Shown here piece after piece: positions 24,239 to 35,379 of a DNA stretch of 64,000 bases; position 1 is the stretch's first letter; every line of letters starts with the position of its first letter. The DNA is from Lathyrus oleraceus (taxonomy: Eukaryota; Streptophyta; Magnoliopsida; Fabales; Fabaceae). The DNA lies in the NCBI RefSeq assembly GCF_024323335.1, contig NC_066581.1:225634539-225698538 (forward strand), given 5' to 3'. Below the pieces are notes generated by a model. The model was given only the letters and a program-made list of their open reading frames with translations, was not told the DNA's origin and searched no databases. The translations under genes were made by a program, and so were the position numbers.

Positions 24239-24535
24239 AACTCTGGCAGAATTTGCTCTGGTATAGTACCGGTGAGTCAGCTTGTCTTCAAAATAAATGA
24301 AGAACACAGAGTCAGCACGAGAAGACCAGAAATAAGGTACCTGCTTATGCAAAATGATGCATGAAGTGCTTGTGCAGATGCTTTATTTATTTTCAAGGAA
24401 CCCTTAGGGTATTATTTGCAATTTTTGAATATTTAAGCATTTATTATCATTATGGAAAATATCTCATTCAATATATCGAGGCAAAGGAGTACTGCATTTT
24501 TGATTCAATTACAATGAGAAAAGGAAAATAACATT
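24239..24535 (-). other. Spacer between ORF1 and gag
   Basis: AT-rich spacer of about 300 bp. The part next to gag, TTGCATAAGCAGGTACC on the element strand, matches the equivalent place in the second copy (ATTTGCATAACAGGTTTC). An acceptor-like CAG sits at the same point in both, so a second splice into gag is conceivable. The second Ogre copy carries a 447-bp TA array in this spacer. Confidence 0.5.
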
Positions 24536-25984
24536 CTATGGATCCCTAATAGCTCGGGATGCTGGAAGACGAGAAGTACACAGCTTCTTGATCTCTCTCT
24601 CATAGGCAGCTTCCATATCTGCTTTCTCCTTCGCAAGTCGATCATACTTCCTCTTCCAAAATTTGGAAGACTGAGGAAGCAAGGAAGTCCAAGTGTCGTT
24701 CGGATCGTCGATCACTCGATGCTCGAGAAACTCAATCAGAGCGTCCTTCTCCTTGAGCTGCTGAAGCAATTCCTCTCTTTCACGGATCCAAGCACGTGAA
24801 AGGTCTTCTTCTCTCAACTCCTCTACACGTTGGGTAGGAAGGGTTGAAGGCCCAGCCACATCCAACGGTGTAGGTCTCGGATGGTCATATGGCATCAAGT
24901 AAGTGGCAGCTCTCTGTCTGACCCAGGAAGTATAAGGCTCTAAAGCAATGCAATTCTTCGGACCTAGCTCATTCCTACTCTTCTTGCAGATCTTGCGCCA
25001 AGCGCGGACGAATCTGGCTTTCAGGCCTTGGGGATCTTTACCCTCCTGAAAGAACACACCTTCTAACAAAATGTTATGAGGCTTATCCTTTAGGGGGAAC
25101 CCAAGCTGACGTCGTGCGAGAATGGGATTGTAGCTGATCCCACCACATGTACCGAGAAGAGGCACATTAGGGAATTCACCACAATAGTCAATAATATGAA
25201 CGGTATCATACACGCGATCGTACCAAGTGATATCATCATTAGTGAGAGACATGAGTCTCTGAGACCACCGTAGACATCCCTTGTTCTCCTTGAAGGCAAG
25301 AGTCTGCGGCAAGTGCGAAATAAACCACTTGTACAGCAAAGGTAGACAGCATACAATAACTCCTCCACCCTTTGCATTCCTCAGGTGCAAAGAGACATAG
25401 GCATCACCCAACAAAGTCGGAACGGGATTAAGAACCGAGAAGATCCTAATAGCATTCATGTCCACAAACTTGTCGAAGTTGGGGAATAGCACTAAACCAT
25501 AGATGAGCAATACAAATAAAGCCTCAAAGGCATCCTCACTCATGGCCTTCCCATAAATGGTAGCTTGAGCGACGAGGAAATCAGAAGGAAGACCCTGAAT
25601 TCCACCTTTGGTAGTCAGATTAGCTTTAATTAAAGCTTCATCGATATGCAACAAATCTGCAATCTCTCGAGCGGTCGGAATACTCTCTAAGCCACTGAAC
25701 GGCACCTGATCCAGAATCGGGATCCCAATAAGGTGGGAATACTCCTCCAAAGTAGGCAGTAACTGGAAGTCCGGGAAAGAGAATCAGTGATACAGAGGAT
25801 CATAAAACTGAGCCAAAGTACTCATCAGCCCTTCGTCAACCTGAGTAGTCAACAGAGGTAGAAGCTTCCCATAACGAGCTTTGAAACCCAAGGGATCTAA
25901 TACATAAGATGTCAGATTCCTTAACTCCTTCACATCGGGCTGCTTAAAGCTGTACTTCTTCGTATGCCTTTTTGGTCTTTCCAT
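24536..25984 (-). pseudogene. Ogre ORF1 protein, one in-frame stop
   Basis: A 483-codon frame upstream of gag, starting MERPKRHTKKYSFKQPDV at 25984. A single TGA at 25784-25786 follows YDPLYH. The second copy has a cysteine codon there, so this is a point mutation. Recognisable phrases are PTLEEYSHLIGIPI, FEALFVLLIYGLVLFPN, KWFISHLPQ, ARRQLGFPLKDKPHNI and a C-terminal coiled coil (EREELLQQLKEKDALIEFLE). ORF1 upstream of gag is a marker of Ogre elements and its role is unknown. From memory the N-terminal half resembles plant-mobile-domain proteins, an unverified link. No signal peptide or membrane segment stands out. Confidence 0.85.
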
Positions 25985-26992
25985 GTCTGAAAATTTTGCA
26001 AATAAACCCTTTTAAGTTCCTTGAAAATTTTCTCTTTTTCTGATAACATGAAATGCAGATGAATGCATGAGTGCATGAATGCAACAATCACACTCAAGGA
26101 TCAAGCAAAGCACACCAAACAAAGGTCGTGGGAAAGCTCATTGTATCCCTAATATCAATCATCCATTTTGGTGGATTTAGGTTTTCACCTTATCGACACC
26201 CAAGTTCCATTGATATTAACAGTACATGAACCGGTTCTAACATCCTTAATATCAATCATCCATTTTGGTAGATTTAGGTTTTACACCTTATCAATACCCA
26301 AGTTCCATTGATATTAACGATGTTCGAACGACTCAACCACGAATCAAGGGTTTGCTGAGAGTCACGAGCATGGAGTCTTGGTTAAGAACCACCCAAAGGG
26401 AGTGTACTAGGGTTTAAACCTGCCAGACATGTTCTACCAGAGGTTCCCATAATCATCGTCCCATCTCTCGGATATTATCGGAGGAACGAATACTCGTATT
26501 CCAAAAGTATTCTCAAGAGAGACTCTTATGAGTGTAGTATCGCGTAACAATCGCATCAGATCTTACATCTGAACGACCTCCGCACTACGTCCTAAAAATA
26601 GGCCAAGATGGGTTTGGTAAACTAAGGTCCTTGGCTTCTAAGGCACATGATTGAACGAATAATGCCTAACCACAAATAACTTGTGTGACATTATTAATCC
26701 AACATGACCTCCACCAAGTGAATGGACTCGCAAGTCAACTGGCTAAGGAATACTCCACACCAGTCAACAAGACTACGCCATTCTCCTATCCTAGAGTGCA
26801 CTCGAGTTCGGGTATAGAACTCATCTCACAGAGATCACCAAAGCAAATAGCAATTGTATATCAAGCAATTCAAACATTACAATCAATACAGTTATCCCAA
26901 ATTGTACAAAAATATGTCAAATAACACATAAACAAATATCATACAACAAGGATGAAAAGTAGGCAATACCGCCAGGGAAGGTCTAATGTCTT
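25985..26992 (-). other. Leader between primer site and ORF1
   Basis: About 1 kb of untranslated leader. Parts match the second Ogre copy's leader (48012-48861), for example GGTTCTTAACTCGACTCCATG-like and CATTTTGGTGGATTATGG-like segments. The leader contains a duplicated hairpin unit at 26151-26318. Small open frames are not conserved between copies. Confidence 0.75.
26151..26318 (-). repeat. Duplicated hairpin unit in the Ogre leader
   Basis: Two units (26151-26220 and 26248-26318, period 97) each begin AATATCAAT and end ATTGATATT, so each can fold on a 9-bp stem. The inner parts share CATTTTGGTRGATTTAGGTTTT. The second Ogre copy has a single such unit near 48628-48710, so the duplication is specific to this element. 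Confidence 0.85.
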
Positions 26993-27010
26993 TCCCCAGC
27001 AGAGTCGCCA
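26993..27010 (-). other. Primer binding site of the Ogre element
   Basis: TGGCGACTCTGCTGGGGA on the element strand, seven bases downstream of the 5' LTR. TGG pairs with the CCA end of a tRNA. From memory Ogre elements are described as primed by tRNA-Arg, but I have not matched the tRNA. The second Ogre copy has the same site with one change (47994-48011). Confidence 0.85.
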
Positions 27011-28018
27011 CTTTTCTGTAGCGGTGTATTCGTCGCTATATGATTTATTGATTAAACCATAAGCAAAGCATACAATGAATCGAGTCGCCACCGCACTTTT
27101 ATTTATCCTAAGGACTGGTTAAAAAGCGAACAAAAACCTAAGAAGTTTTACACGTAGAAAACCAATAAAAGATCAGAGAATCTGGATAAGGGGTAAATTA
27201 CGCAATGGGAAGGTGTTAGGCACCCATCACGTCCTAGGTACTCCTAGGGAGCCCTTTTCACACTTGTTGTATAAGAAAATGTTTATTTGTTTTGACATAT
27301 TGTGCAAACATGAATGGGAAGATGAGAAAAGAATGTACAAGTTAGTTATTTTTGTGTTCGAACGGATGAACCCGTTGCCTACGTACCTTCCATCAAAGGT
27401 AAGGATCAAAACGCCGTAGTTCGGCTAAAAGATTTCCAAAAATTAGTGAGTTCAATTTTAAACCACAAGCACTAAGGCTTTTCATTACCAATGGGAGAAA
27501 ACTCAACCAACATCAACAATCCACCATGCGAGGACGGCTTCAACATACTAGTGAGGGGTTAACCCTATAATAAGTATGGAAGACTTACAATCAACTCACT
27601 AAGGATAAGATAAGATTTACATCAACCACTATGGTAATTAAAACCTACGGCTAATGTATGAAAACATATTAACAATGGACAAAGCCAAAACAATTGAATG
27701 GGTGAAGTTAATGGATTATGATTATTCACAAAATATGGTCAAAGCATGATTAGGATTGATTCAAAGAAGTGTTATGAAAAGGAGTTTGAAAAGTCAAGGA
27801 CTTAAGGTCCAGGTTTCTAATTTGAAAAGACATGAGGATGTTTGCACAACAAGTCAAAGTTTTTTTGAAAGCAAAGTGTGAAAAGGTTTAGGACAAAGAG
27901 AGTATGGATGATGGAATGTAAAACTTCCTAGAAAGGTTCACCTCTTGATATCATATAGAAGACGATTCAAGTGTGTCCTTAGGAATGAGGCAACAAACAA
28001 ATAAAAATAAAGCAAGGT

Positions 28019-28219
28019 GATACCGGATGCCATCAATGGTCTTATACCAATCTCACAAACAAAAGCGGATATCGGATACCAATAAATGGGTTTACACCAA
28101 TCTCCTAAAACAAAACAATGATACTGGATGCCATCAATGGTCTTATACCAATCTCACAAAAGCAAAAAGCGGATATCGGATACCAATAAATGGGTTTACA
28201 CCAATCTCCTAAAGTAAAC
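28019..28219 (-). repeat. 101-bp direct duplication inside the 5' LTR
   Basis: Counterpart of 8105-8305. Units start at 28019 and 28120. Confidence 0.9.
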
Positions 28220-31200
28220 AAAACTTGGATGTCGGATGCCAATCTATCTGGACTTATACCAACCTCCAAAGGATGATCATAGGAATACAAATGCCACATC
28301 ACAGGGACTTACAATTGCATCCTCTCATACAACAAACAAGAGCAAAGAAGATATGAGTGACCAATGAGGTCTTACACTCTATCCTTCCATATCACAGGAA
28401 CAATGGCCAAAGAACATGGTCTTACAATTGTCCTCAATGGGAAAACAAACCTAGATCACAAGGATATGCAATAATGATCATACAAGAATTAACAATCAAT
28501 AATGATGAATGCACAATGGCAAGCAAGCATGTACAAATGCAACAAGCAATCAAGCAAACAAAGTCATTTAGCACCCACTATAACCAAACAATTAGGCTCA
28601 ATCAAAGGGTTTGACTTAAAAAGTCAACTGGAATAGGTGAATGGCGCTCTTAACCTTGACATTGAGAGCCAAGGTGAAGCAGATGAAAGGATATGAGGGG
28701 TGTGCCTCATCACTCTTATCCCTGGTCAGGGAGAGCATTGAATATCAGAAGGTGGGGGAGTTCAGAAAGATGGAACTCTCTCCCCAAAGTATAGACTCGA
28801 TGGATCTTGGGTTTTACTCAACATGCATCAAACACAAGTAGTGTGAGCAATGTGAGAGACTCACATAATAGTAGGAGATAGGCTACATATCTCTTTTGTC
28901 TACCAATTGCCTCACATGAGGTCTTTACCTGCTTAGGGACAAAAATAAACAATCACAAACATTGCCTCTTAAGGAGGACTTCAGACAGTTGCCTGGCTAA
29001 ATAACGAGCCAGGTCTTCCAGACTACATGAAGAAGAAGGTGCTATACCTCAATGCAAATGCTATACAAGCAAAGCAATGCAAGTTCTCAAAGAACTATTA
29101 GCGACTATGGTACCTGAAATCAATCAAATATAATCAGTACCAATCACAAAGTCAAAGACAAGCAAGGTAAAAACCAACAGATAACACAATCAAACATGTG
29201 CAAAGCACAAAGCTCAAAGCTCAAATGAGCTAAGCACCCTACAAAACAAACAAGTTAGTTTACAATAGTCAAATGAAACAACTCAATCAACTTGCATTAA
29301 TTCCTTTAAAGCACTTTGCTTCTTAACCTGAAAAGTCAAAGTCAAACTCAAACATGAGAAGTAAGACCACTAGGACAAGCCTAGGGTCAAAAAGGAGGGA
29401 AAAATCTTAAAACAGCAAGTGAAACATGATCAAAACCAAGATAATTAAATTAAGAAGAAAGTCTAATTGGTCTCATATCAAAACAATACACCAATTTCAT
29501 TTCATGCACAATTTAGGTCAAAGTAAGCAAGTGTGAACCACATATGAGTAAACAGAATGATTACAATCAAACAAATACCAAAATAGCTCAATAAATTCCA
29601 CAAAAATTCCAACTCAAATAGGACACATTCAATGAGAAGCATATCAAATTTCATAGCATTTGGATAAGTGGAAGTAGAGAAATTAAATCAGGAATTCATG
29701 GTATGCAAAATCAACCTAAACAAGGTCACAAATCATGTGCCAACTTCAATCAAGTGTAGAACAGTGAAAACATATGAGAAATGAATGGGACCAAAGCCAA
29801 AGTGAAGCTAAACATGTCAAGAAACACTCCACTAAATTTCATCTTCATATGATAAGGGATGAGGACTTTACAAGATATGTAAGTGAACTACTCAAGAAAA
29901 ACCCTAAAATGACTGAACAGCCAACAAAAATCTCAATCAAATAGGAAATGGATCAATCAAATCCACAAAAAATCATGGTGAAAATAGACACACATATGAT
30001 ATCATATGCAAAAATTCAGAGCCATAGGCATAGCATAGGTATGGGAAATAAAATCAGGAACATGGCGTAACATAGTGTGACACACATTGTCACACTCATG
30101 AAGATCATATCATATCTCCCTAACCAGGGACTCAAAATTAGCAAACTATACATCAAAATCACCAGAAAAGAGTCAAGAACATGCCTATAAAATTTCATTC
30201 ATTTTGGATAATGCATGATTATTTTATGATCAATATGGTAAAACATACACATAATGCCTACATGTCAAAGATCACTAGGCAAAACCAAAAAATCACCAGG
30301 CACAACATTTGTTATCATACCTAAAAAAAACTAGAGAAAATTTGGAGATTAACACAAAAATCCCCATCCAATTTGGACAAAAAATGATTTAGTTATGATT
30401 TTTAGAAGTTTGGTTAAGAAATTAAATAATTATTAACATTTAATTAAATGAATTAAGCGCTGAGTGGCATTTCTGTAATTAATTGAACCAGGGGGCAAAA
30501 CGCCCCGTTTCACTAAACTGCATGGCGTCATATGATTGGTCCAGGCGCGGCGGGAAACAAGATTTGAAACGGAGCCATGCACAGCGCGGATCAAATCGCG
30601 TTTTGGACGGAAATCAGAACACAAACTCGTGTTCTTCACGTTCATCATCGTCATTCACTTTTTGCCACGAAAACTATCATGCCATATATCGTTGCGATCG
30701 TCTCATCATGTACATCAATAATCCAGCTAGAATTTGTTCTAATTCTAACCATATCAACGGGATCGATTGAAATAAGTTTTACACTCAAAGGTTCAAATCA
30801 AGATATCTCATGCGATACTCAACGAAAATTCATGATTCGAGTTGCAGTATATTCTATGTTGCAAGATCTATCTAACCCACATGTGAATTTCAAGAATCGA
30901 AGCTTTCGAAATTTTACCTTGTGATTGTGCAGCTGTGGAAATCGCGTGAATTTGGTTCCAATGAGTGAAAATAGATCGCGATTAATGATGTAGAAGGTGA
31001 ATAGTGGTGATTGTTCAGCTCAACGATGCTTGAATCAATGGAAAATCGTAACTGCCATGTGAGAGCAAGCTTGTAACAGTTGGAGTTTTTGCTCGATTCT
31101 TCAATCAATTACCAAAAACAGCTCCTCCAAATCACCTGCAAATGATGATCACAGCAAAAAATAGCACAAAGATTGATGGATTCTTGATGAATTGGTGAAA

Positions 31201-31304
31201 AAAGTGAATGTGCAAAATTATGAAAATTGAGAGAATTTGTGAGATTTTGTGATTTAGATCTGAATTGTGATTGTTGATTCCGAGTTTTCTGTTATGATTA
31301 GGCT

Positions 31305-31310
31305 TTTATA
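31305..31310 (-). promoter_or_regulatory. Probable promoter TATA box of the Ogre element
   Basis: TATAAA in GGTATAAAAGCC on the element strand, inside the 5' LTR. This copy would drive the full-length transcript. TTGAC motifs (W-box cores) lie about 700-900 bp upstream, near 32000-32210. Confidence 0.6.
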
Positions 31311-32445
31311 CCTCATGTTAATCCATGCCTTAATCATGTTTAACCAAAATGGAGTGATTAGTGAATTGAGCTCATTATGCAATTTGGCCAATTTGCCCTT
31401 TGATAGCTTGAACCAATGGAACAGTGTTTTTCCTTTGGCAGCAAGTCACAAATTGCATTTAGAAGTGAATATAATTGGTTTGGCATCAAAATCCCTTGTA
31501 TTTTGAAATTTGGCCTTTTTTCCCACCAATTTTTAAATGGTCCACTTGAAAAATGACCTTTTTATGTGAAGGTTTTTGGTGAAATATGATGATGGATTTG
31601 GATAGTAAACATCAAATGTGGTTTGCTCAAAAAAGAATCAACCAATTTGGCCTTTCCATTCAAAAGTTATGGCACTTTGAATTTCAACATTCTTGAAAAT
31701 GATTTGATCATAACTTGCCAACCATAAATGGGAAATGAGTGTTCTTGGACTTTTTGGAAAGGCAAGAACAATATCTTCAACTTTCATGTTGGACAAATTT
31801 TTATTTGAAGCTTGGTTCATGATGTAATTTTGAGGAGAACAACTTTCCATTTTTGGCAGGTGAAAATTACAGGTCATTTCCATTTTGGGAAACTTTTTAT
31901 CTGACCTCAAATCCTTCAACCTTGATCTTTGAAATGTTAATTGGGACCTATATGGACATGAATGAGACATTTCCAATCATCTCACACTTTCCAATCCATG
32001 ATTAAATGCACAGTTGACCACAGTTGACTTTGCTAGGGTTTTGGTTGACTGAGCCATGTTCTGATGAATTCCAAGCCTCTTTCTCTTGAGATCTTGATAC
32101 AAAATGATGTCACAACTTATATGAACTCTTGATGAAGAACCATAGTGCCCAAATTCTTCAAGAATGGTCACTATCCATTGCTCAATGGCTTGATTTGACT
32201 GTTTGACCTAGTTTGCTTCATCTGCAAGAAACAAGGTTAGATGACACTATTTTTGTACTTTTGGTTAGTAAACAAATGAAAAGCAATGATATACAAATGC
32301 AATACATGCTTGGTGATCAAGAAACCACACTCACAAGATACCCACCCACTAGGAGGCAAGCAAAGGTGCACAATGATCCTTGAGGCTATGATATGATATG
32401 ATATGATGCCATGAGGGATCTTAGGGCAAAAATTGGGGTCTTACA

Positions 32446-32450
32446 CCTAC
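32446..32450. repeat. Target site duplication, right copy (CCTAC)
   Basis: Pairs with 7098-7102. The interrupted copia frame resumes directly after it. Confidence 0.95.
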
Positions 32451-33524
32451 CTAAGCTGAAGTTTTCTTCAGATGCTCTTTGTGAAGCATGTCAGAAAGGT
32501 AAATTTTCTAAAACCACTTTCAAAACCAAAAATGTTGTTTCTACCTCCAGACCTCTAGAACTTCTACAAATTGATCTCTTTGGACATGTTAAGATAGCGC
32601 CAGTAAATGGTAAGAAGTATGAACTTGTCATTGTTGATGATTATAGTCGTTGAACATGGTTGATATTCTTAAGGCACAAGAATGAGTCATATTATGTGTT
32701 CACCAGTTTCTATTCAAAAGTGCAAAATGAATTTGACTATAAAATCATCAGAGTCATAAGTGATCATGGTGGAGAATTTGAAAATAAACTTTTTGAAGAA
32801 TTTTTTTACTCTAATGGAATATCCCATGATTTCTCCTGTCCTAGAACTCCACAACAAAATGGAGTTGTAGAAAGGAAGAATAAGACTCTCTAAGAAATAG
32901 CCAGAAACATGATCAATGAAACTAATGTAGCTAAGCACTTCTGGGCAGAAGTTGTAAATACATCATTTTACATTCAGAACAAAATCTTTATCAGACCTAT
33001 TCTGGAAAAGACTCCTTATGAACTATGCAAGGGAATAAAACCCAACATTTCTTATTTCCATACTTTTGGATACTCCTGTTTTATTCTGAACACTAAAGAT
33101 AATCTGAACAAGTTTGACTCTAAGGCACAAAAGTGTATTATGTTGGGATACTCATAACGTTCTAAAGGATATCGAGTATACAATACGAAAACACAAATTG
33201 TGGAAGAATCAATACATATCAGATTTGTTGATAAGCCTAACTCTAAAAAGTCAAAGCTAGTTGAGAATTTTGTAGGTCTGGAGATCACGCTTGCAGGTTC
33301 TGATGAAAAGACAAATGATTATAAAGAAGCTGAAAGAGGAACTTCAGAAGCACCTGAAAGCACAATCAATCAAAAAAGACAGAATTAGGCAGAATGTTTC
33401 TGAAGAACTGATTCTGGGAAACAATGATGAACTTGTCAAAACAAGATCAACATTCAAAGTTTCTGAAGAAACACTTATAGGACTAGTATCTCTGATAAAG
33501 CCAACATCCTTTGAAGAAGCTCTG
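32451..33524 (+). pseudogene. Copia integrase and start of the RT-proximal linker, decayed
   Basis: Continuation of pol after the Ogre insertion. The zinc-finger cysteines appear in CEACQKGKF (about 32480-32505). The integrase core has D in LLQIDLFG (32572-32574), D in ISDHGGEF (32762-32764) and E in NGVVERKN (32870-32872), a DD35E spacing. The integrase C-terminal part includes FGYSCFILN and CIMLGYS. Stops at 32651-32653, near 32891 and near 33155 show decay. The frame is cut at 33524 by the solo LTR, just before the RT domain, and resumes in the same phase after 39176. Confidence 0.9.
33520..33524. repeat. Target site duplication, left copy (CTCTG)
   Basis: CTCTG at 33520-33524 and 39172-39176 exactly flank the TG...CA-bounded insertion 33525-39171. 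Confidence 0.93.
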
Positions 33525-34084
33525 TGTCATACCCCGATTTTGACCCTGAAATTTTTCCTTTTTTTTCTTTTATTTTTGCATTTTGCATACATTCGTCAGT
33601 ATAAAACGGATTTTAATATCTTGACTTTTTTATTTTAATTTGATTTTAATTTCAAATTAAGTTTAATTCCCAAGTTTCAATTTAATTTTAATTGTTATTT
33701 TACTAATTGATTTTAATTTTCAAATAGATGTGAGAATTGATGTCAAAAGTAATTTTAACAAATTATTGGATTAATTTGATTTTGATTGGGTTTTTCTACT
33801 GATTTTTTTATTATTATTTAAATTGATATTTAAATTAGTCTTGGATTATTGCTAAAAAATCCATTTTATATCCATAGAACATTTCAAAATCAAAATAGCA
33901 TTACAACATTTTCATAAATTACAAAAAAATCATGTTCCAAATTGCATTTCTCAACATTTTCATCAAAAATTCATCCTATTACAAAATCCTCTTCCTAAAA
34001 CCCTCTACCCTATACAATACACCATTCTACATTTTTCATTGTAGAATAAAATTCCGATACAGCAGCTTCTTTCGAGGTACCCCC

Positions 34085-34264
34085 ACAAGAAATGGCCAGT
34101 CAGTTACCGTCCCTCTTTTCCATAGTCAAGAAAACATTGCTGGAAAGATTTCAATAGAACCTATGCAAGGGAAGAAAATTGATCACAATGGCATAAAAGT
34201 TGAGCTCCTTGGACAAATAGAGATGTATTTTGACAGAGGGAATTTTTATGACTTTACTTCCCTT
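34085..34264 (+). pseudogene. VPS26: VPS26 fragment A (retromer subunit, N-terminal part)
   Basis: Sixty codons without a stop, with the arrestin-fold phrases IAGKISIEPMQGKK, GIKVELLGQIEMYFDRGN and FYDFTSL typical of VPS26, a core subunit of the retromer complex on endosomes. There is no start codon for the family, and the frame ends three residues after DFTSL. The next VPS26 part begins only ten bases later but in another frame. About 60 residues of the family are missing between the two. Recognition is from memory of the family and the match is extensive. Confidence 0.88.
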
Positions 34265-34273
34265 GAAGCATAG

Positions 34274-34386
34274 TTGAGTACCAGGATTTTGTGGTTCGCA
34301 ACTGTTCTCCGCTTCCACAGATTAATAACAGCATCAAGATGGAAGTTGGAATAGAAGGTTGTCTGCATATTGAATTTGAGTACAAC
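34274..34386 (+). pseudogene. VPS26: VPS26 fragment B (middle part)
   Basis: About 37 codons reading EYQDFVVRN...SPLPQINNSIKMEVGIE...LHIEFEYN, which is the central part of VPS26. It is preceded by AAGCATAG, which looks like the last bases of an intron (acceptor AG). Fragment A ends just before those bases, so most of the intervening intron and exon has been lost. The remnant implies capture from genomic DNA, not from mRNA. Confidence 0.85.
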
Positions 34387-34505
34387 ATCAGCCAACTCCA
34401 ACGGCAACGGAAACGCATCAACGGCAGAACCTGCGAAACCAAACTGAAGAAAACCTGCAGTATCACAGCAATCCATGTGTCGGTTACAAAAGCCACAACA
34501 GGAAA

Positions 34506-34727
34506 ATGGTACAGCATCTGCTACAAGAACAAGTTAATTCGATTGCAAATTTGGCTTTTAATACCGTCGGGACATTGCAAAGAGAGGCACCTCCTAACCA
34601 GCTCTCACCAAATTACTCTGAACCACCACCTGCACCTGCTGCCGTTACTCCCTCATCAACATGCTTGCAATCCCGTCCCCAACCTGCAACAAACAATAAA
34701 GAACATGGCACCGACAACAATTTGTAG
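34506..34727 (+). pseudogene. MED21: Mediator subunit 21 (MED21) N-terminal fragment
   Basis: An ATG at 34506 opens a 73-codon frame with LLQEQVNSIANLAFNTVG, LQREAPP and LSPNYSEPPPAP, the conserved N-terminus of plant MED21, a small subunit of the Mediator complex that links transcription factors to RNA polymerase II. Plant MED21 is roughly twice as long. The C-terminal helical part is missing and a TAG ends the frame. The bases between VPS26 fragment B and this ATG (34387-34505) are not assigned. Recognition is from family memory. Confidence 0.75.
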
Positions 34728-34864
34728 CAGAAAACTCATAGAAGTCCAAAAAAAAGGGATTACAATCATTTCTAAATTCCAGCTGCATTCTTTAACACAA
34801 TACAAGTAAGAGCTCCATCTTTTAACAAACTCAGACCCCTCGGGTCAAGGACAAGCCCGTTTGT

Positions 34865-35110
34865 ATGCGCAAATTCACTTCCGATCAAAGATCAAATGCC
34901 GTTGGTATTTCACAATCTCTGGCTATGGCATATGTTATGGATCAGAAAGCAATGTTTCTTCAGCAATCAACATGGAAAAATAATGTCAGGATGAATAATT
35001 TGGTTGAGCAAATCCATGGTCCACTTTCAAGCATTCAATCCTTGAGTAAAATCCTGTCTACACAAACAAAGAAAAGTCAGATTTCACATGACGTTGTTGA
35101 GGATATCTTG
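34865..35110 (+). pseudogene. Chloroplast sensor kinase-like exon fragment
   Basis: About 82 codons including SLAMAYVMDQKAM, NNLVEQIHGPLSSIQSLSK and KKSQISHDVVED. This matches my memory of the region before and around the dimerisation helix of plant chloroplast sensor kinase, a plastid histidine-kinase-like protein. The HGPLSSI segment aligns with an H-box-like helix. The frame continues without a stop into a CBS-domain fragment, making a chimera. The name is less certain than for the neighbouring fragments. Confidence 0.6.
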
Positions 35111-35335
35111 ATGCGGGTAATAGCACAAAATCTCTCCCCATCGTCAACTCTTGTTGAGACGGTCATGACTCCAAATCCAGAATGTGCAGTAATCGACACA
35201 CCAATTGTTGATGCACTTCACTTAATGCATAATGGAAAACTCTTGCATCTTCCTGTGGTTGATAGAGATGGCATTGTTGTTGCGACGGTTGATGTGATTC
35301 ATATCACTCATGCTACTGTGGCTACAGCTAGTCAG
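35111..35335 (+). pseudogene. CBS-domain protein fragment (CBSCBSPB-like)
   Basis: Seventy-five codons in frame with the preceding fragment: LVETVMTPNPECAVIDTP, DALHLMHNGKLLHLPVVDR and IVVATVDVIHITHA form a CBS repeat as in plant CBS/PB1 proteins, which sense adenosine nucleotides in other systems. It ends ASQ immediately before GTATTAG, a plausible splice donor, after which the frame soon closes. The exon edge again suggests capture of genomic DNA. Confidence 0.85.
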
Positions 35336-35379
35336 GTATTAGTGATAATGAAACTATTAAAATAAACATGAAGGCACAC

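Larger units (their letters stand above)
7103..32445 (-). mobile_element. Ogre-type Ty3/gypsy (Tat lineage) retrotransposon, full-length and young
   Basis: A 25,343-bp element on the - strand, bounded by TG...CA termini and a perfect CCTAC duplication. In element order it has a 5' LTR (32445-27017), primer site (27010-26993), a roughly 1-kb leader, ORF1 (25984-24536), gag-pro (24238-20942), an intron (20941-20673), an RT-RNase H-archaeal-type RNase H-integrase frame (20672-17210), a 4.7-kb non-coding 3' region (17209-12532) and a 3' LTR (12531-7103). Length, extra ORF, intron and dual RNase H are the hallmarks of Ogre. Its LTRs differ at about 30-35 positions plus two 1-bp indels, counted by eye. 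Two coding lesions are visible: a stop in ORF1 and a frameshift at the gag-pro junction. Pol is open throughout. Confidence 0.95.
27017..32445 (-). repeat. 5' LTR of the - strand Ogre element
   Basis: 5429 bp, a partner of 7103-12531. It is the 5' LTR because the primer site lies next to it. It holds the same 101-bp duplication (28019-28219) and TATA box (31305-31310). Differences from the 3' LTR are scattered single substitutions and two compensating 1-bp length changes in homopolymers (near 10408/30323 and 10574/30489). Confidence 0.95.

Noticed and set aside
25784..25786. Stop readthrough or recoding in ORF1
   Set aside because: The other copy has a sense codon here and no recoding signal is visible. 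A point mutation is simpler.
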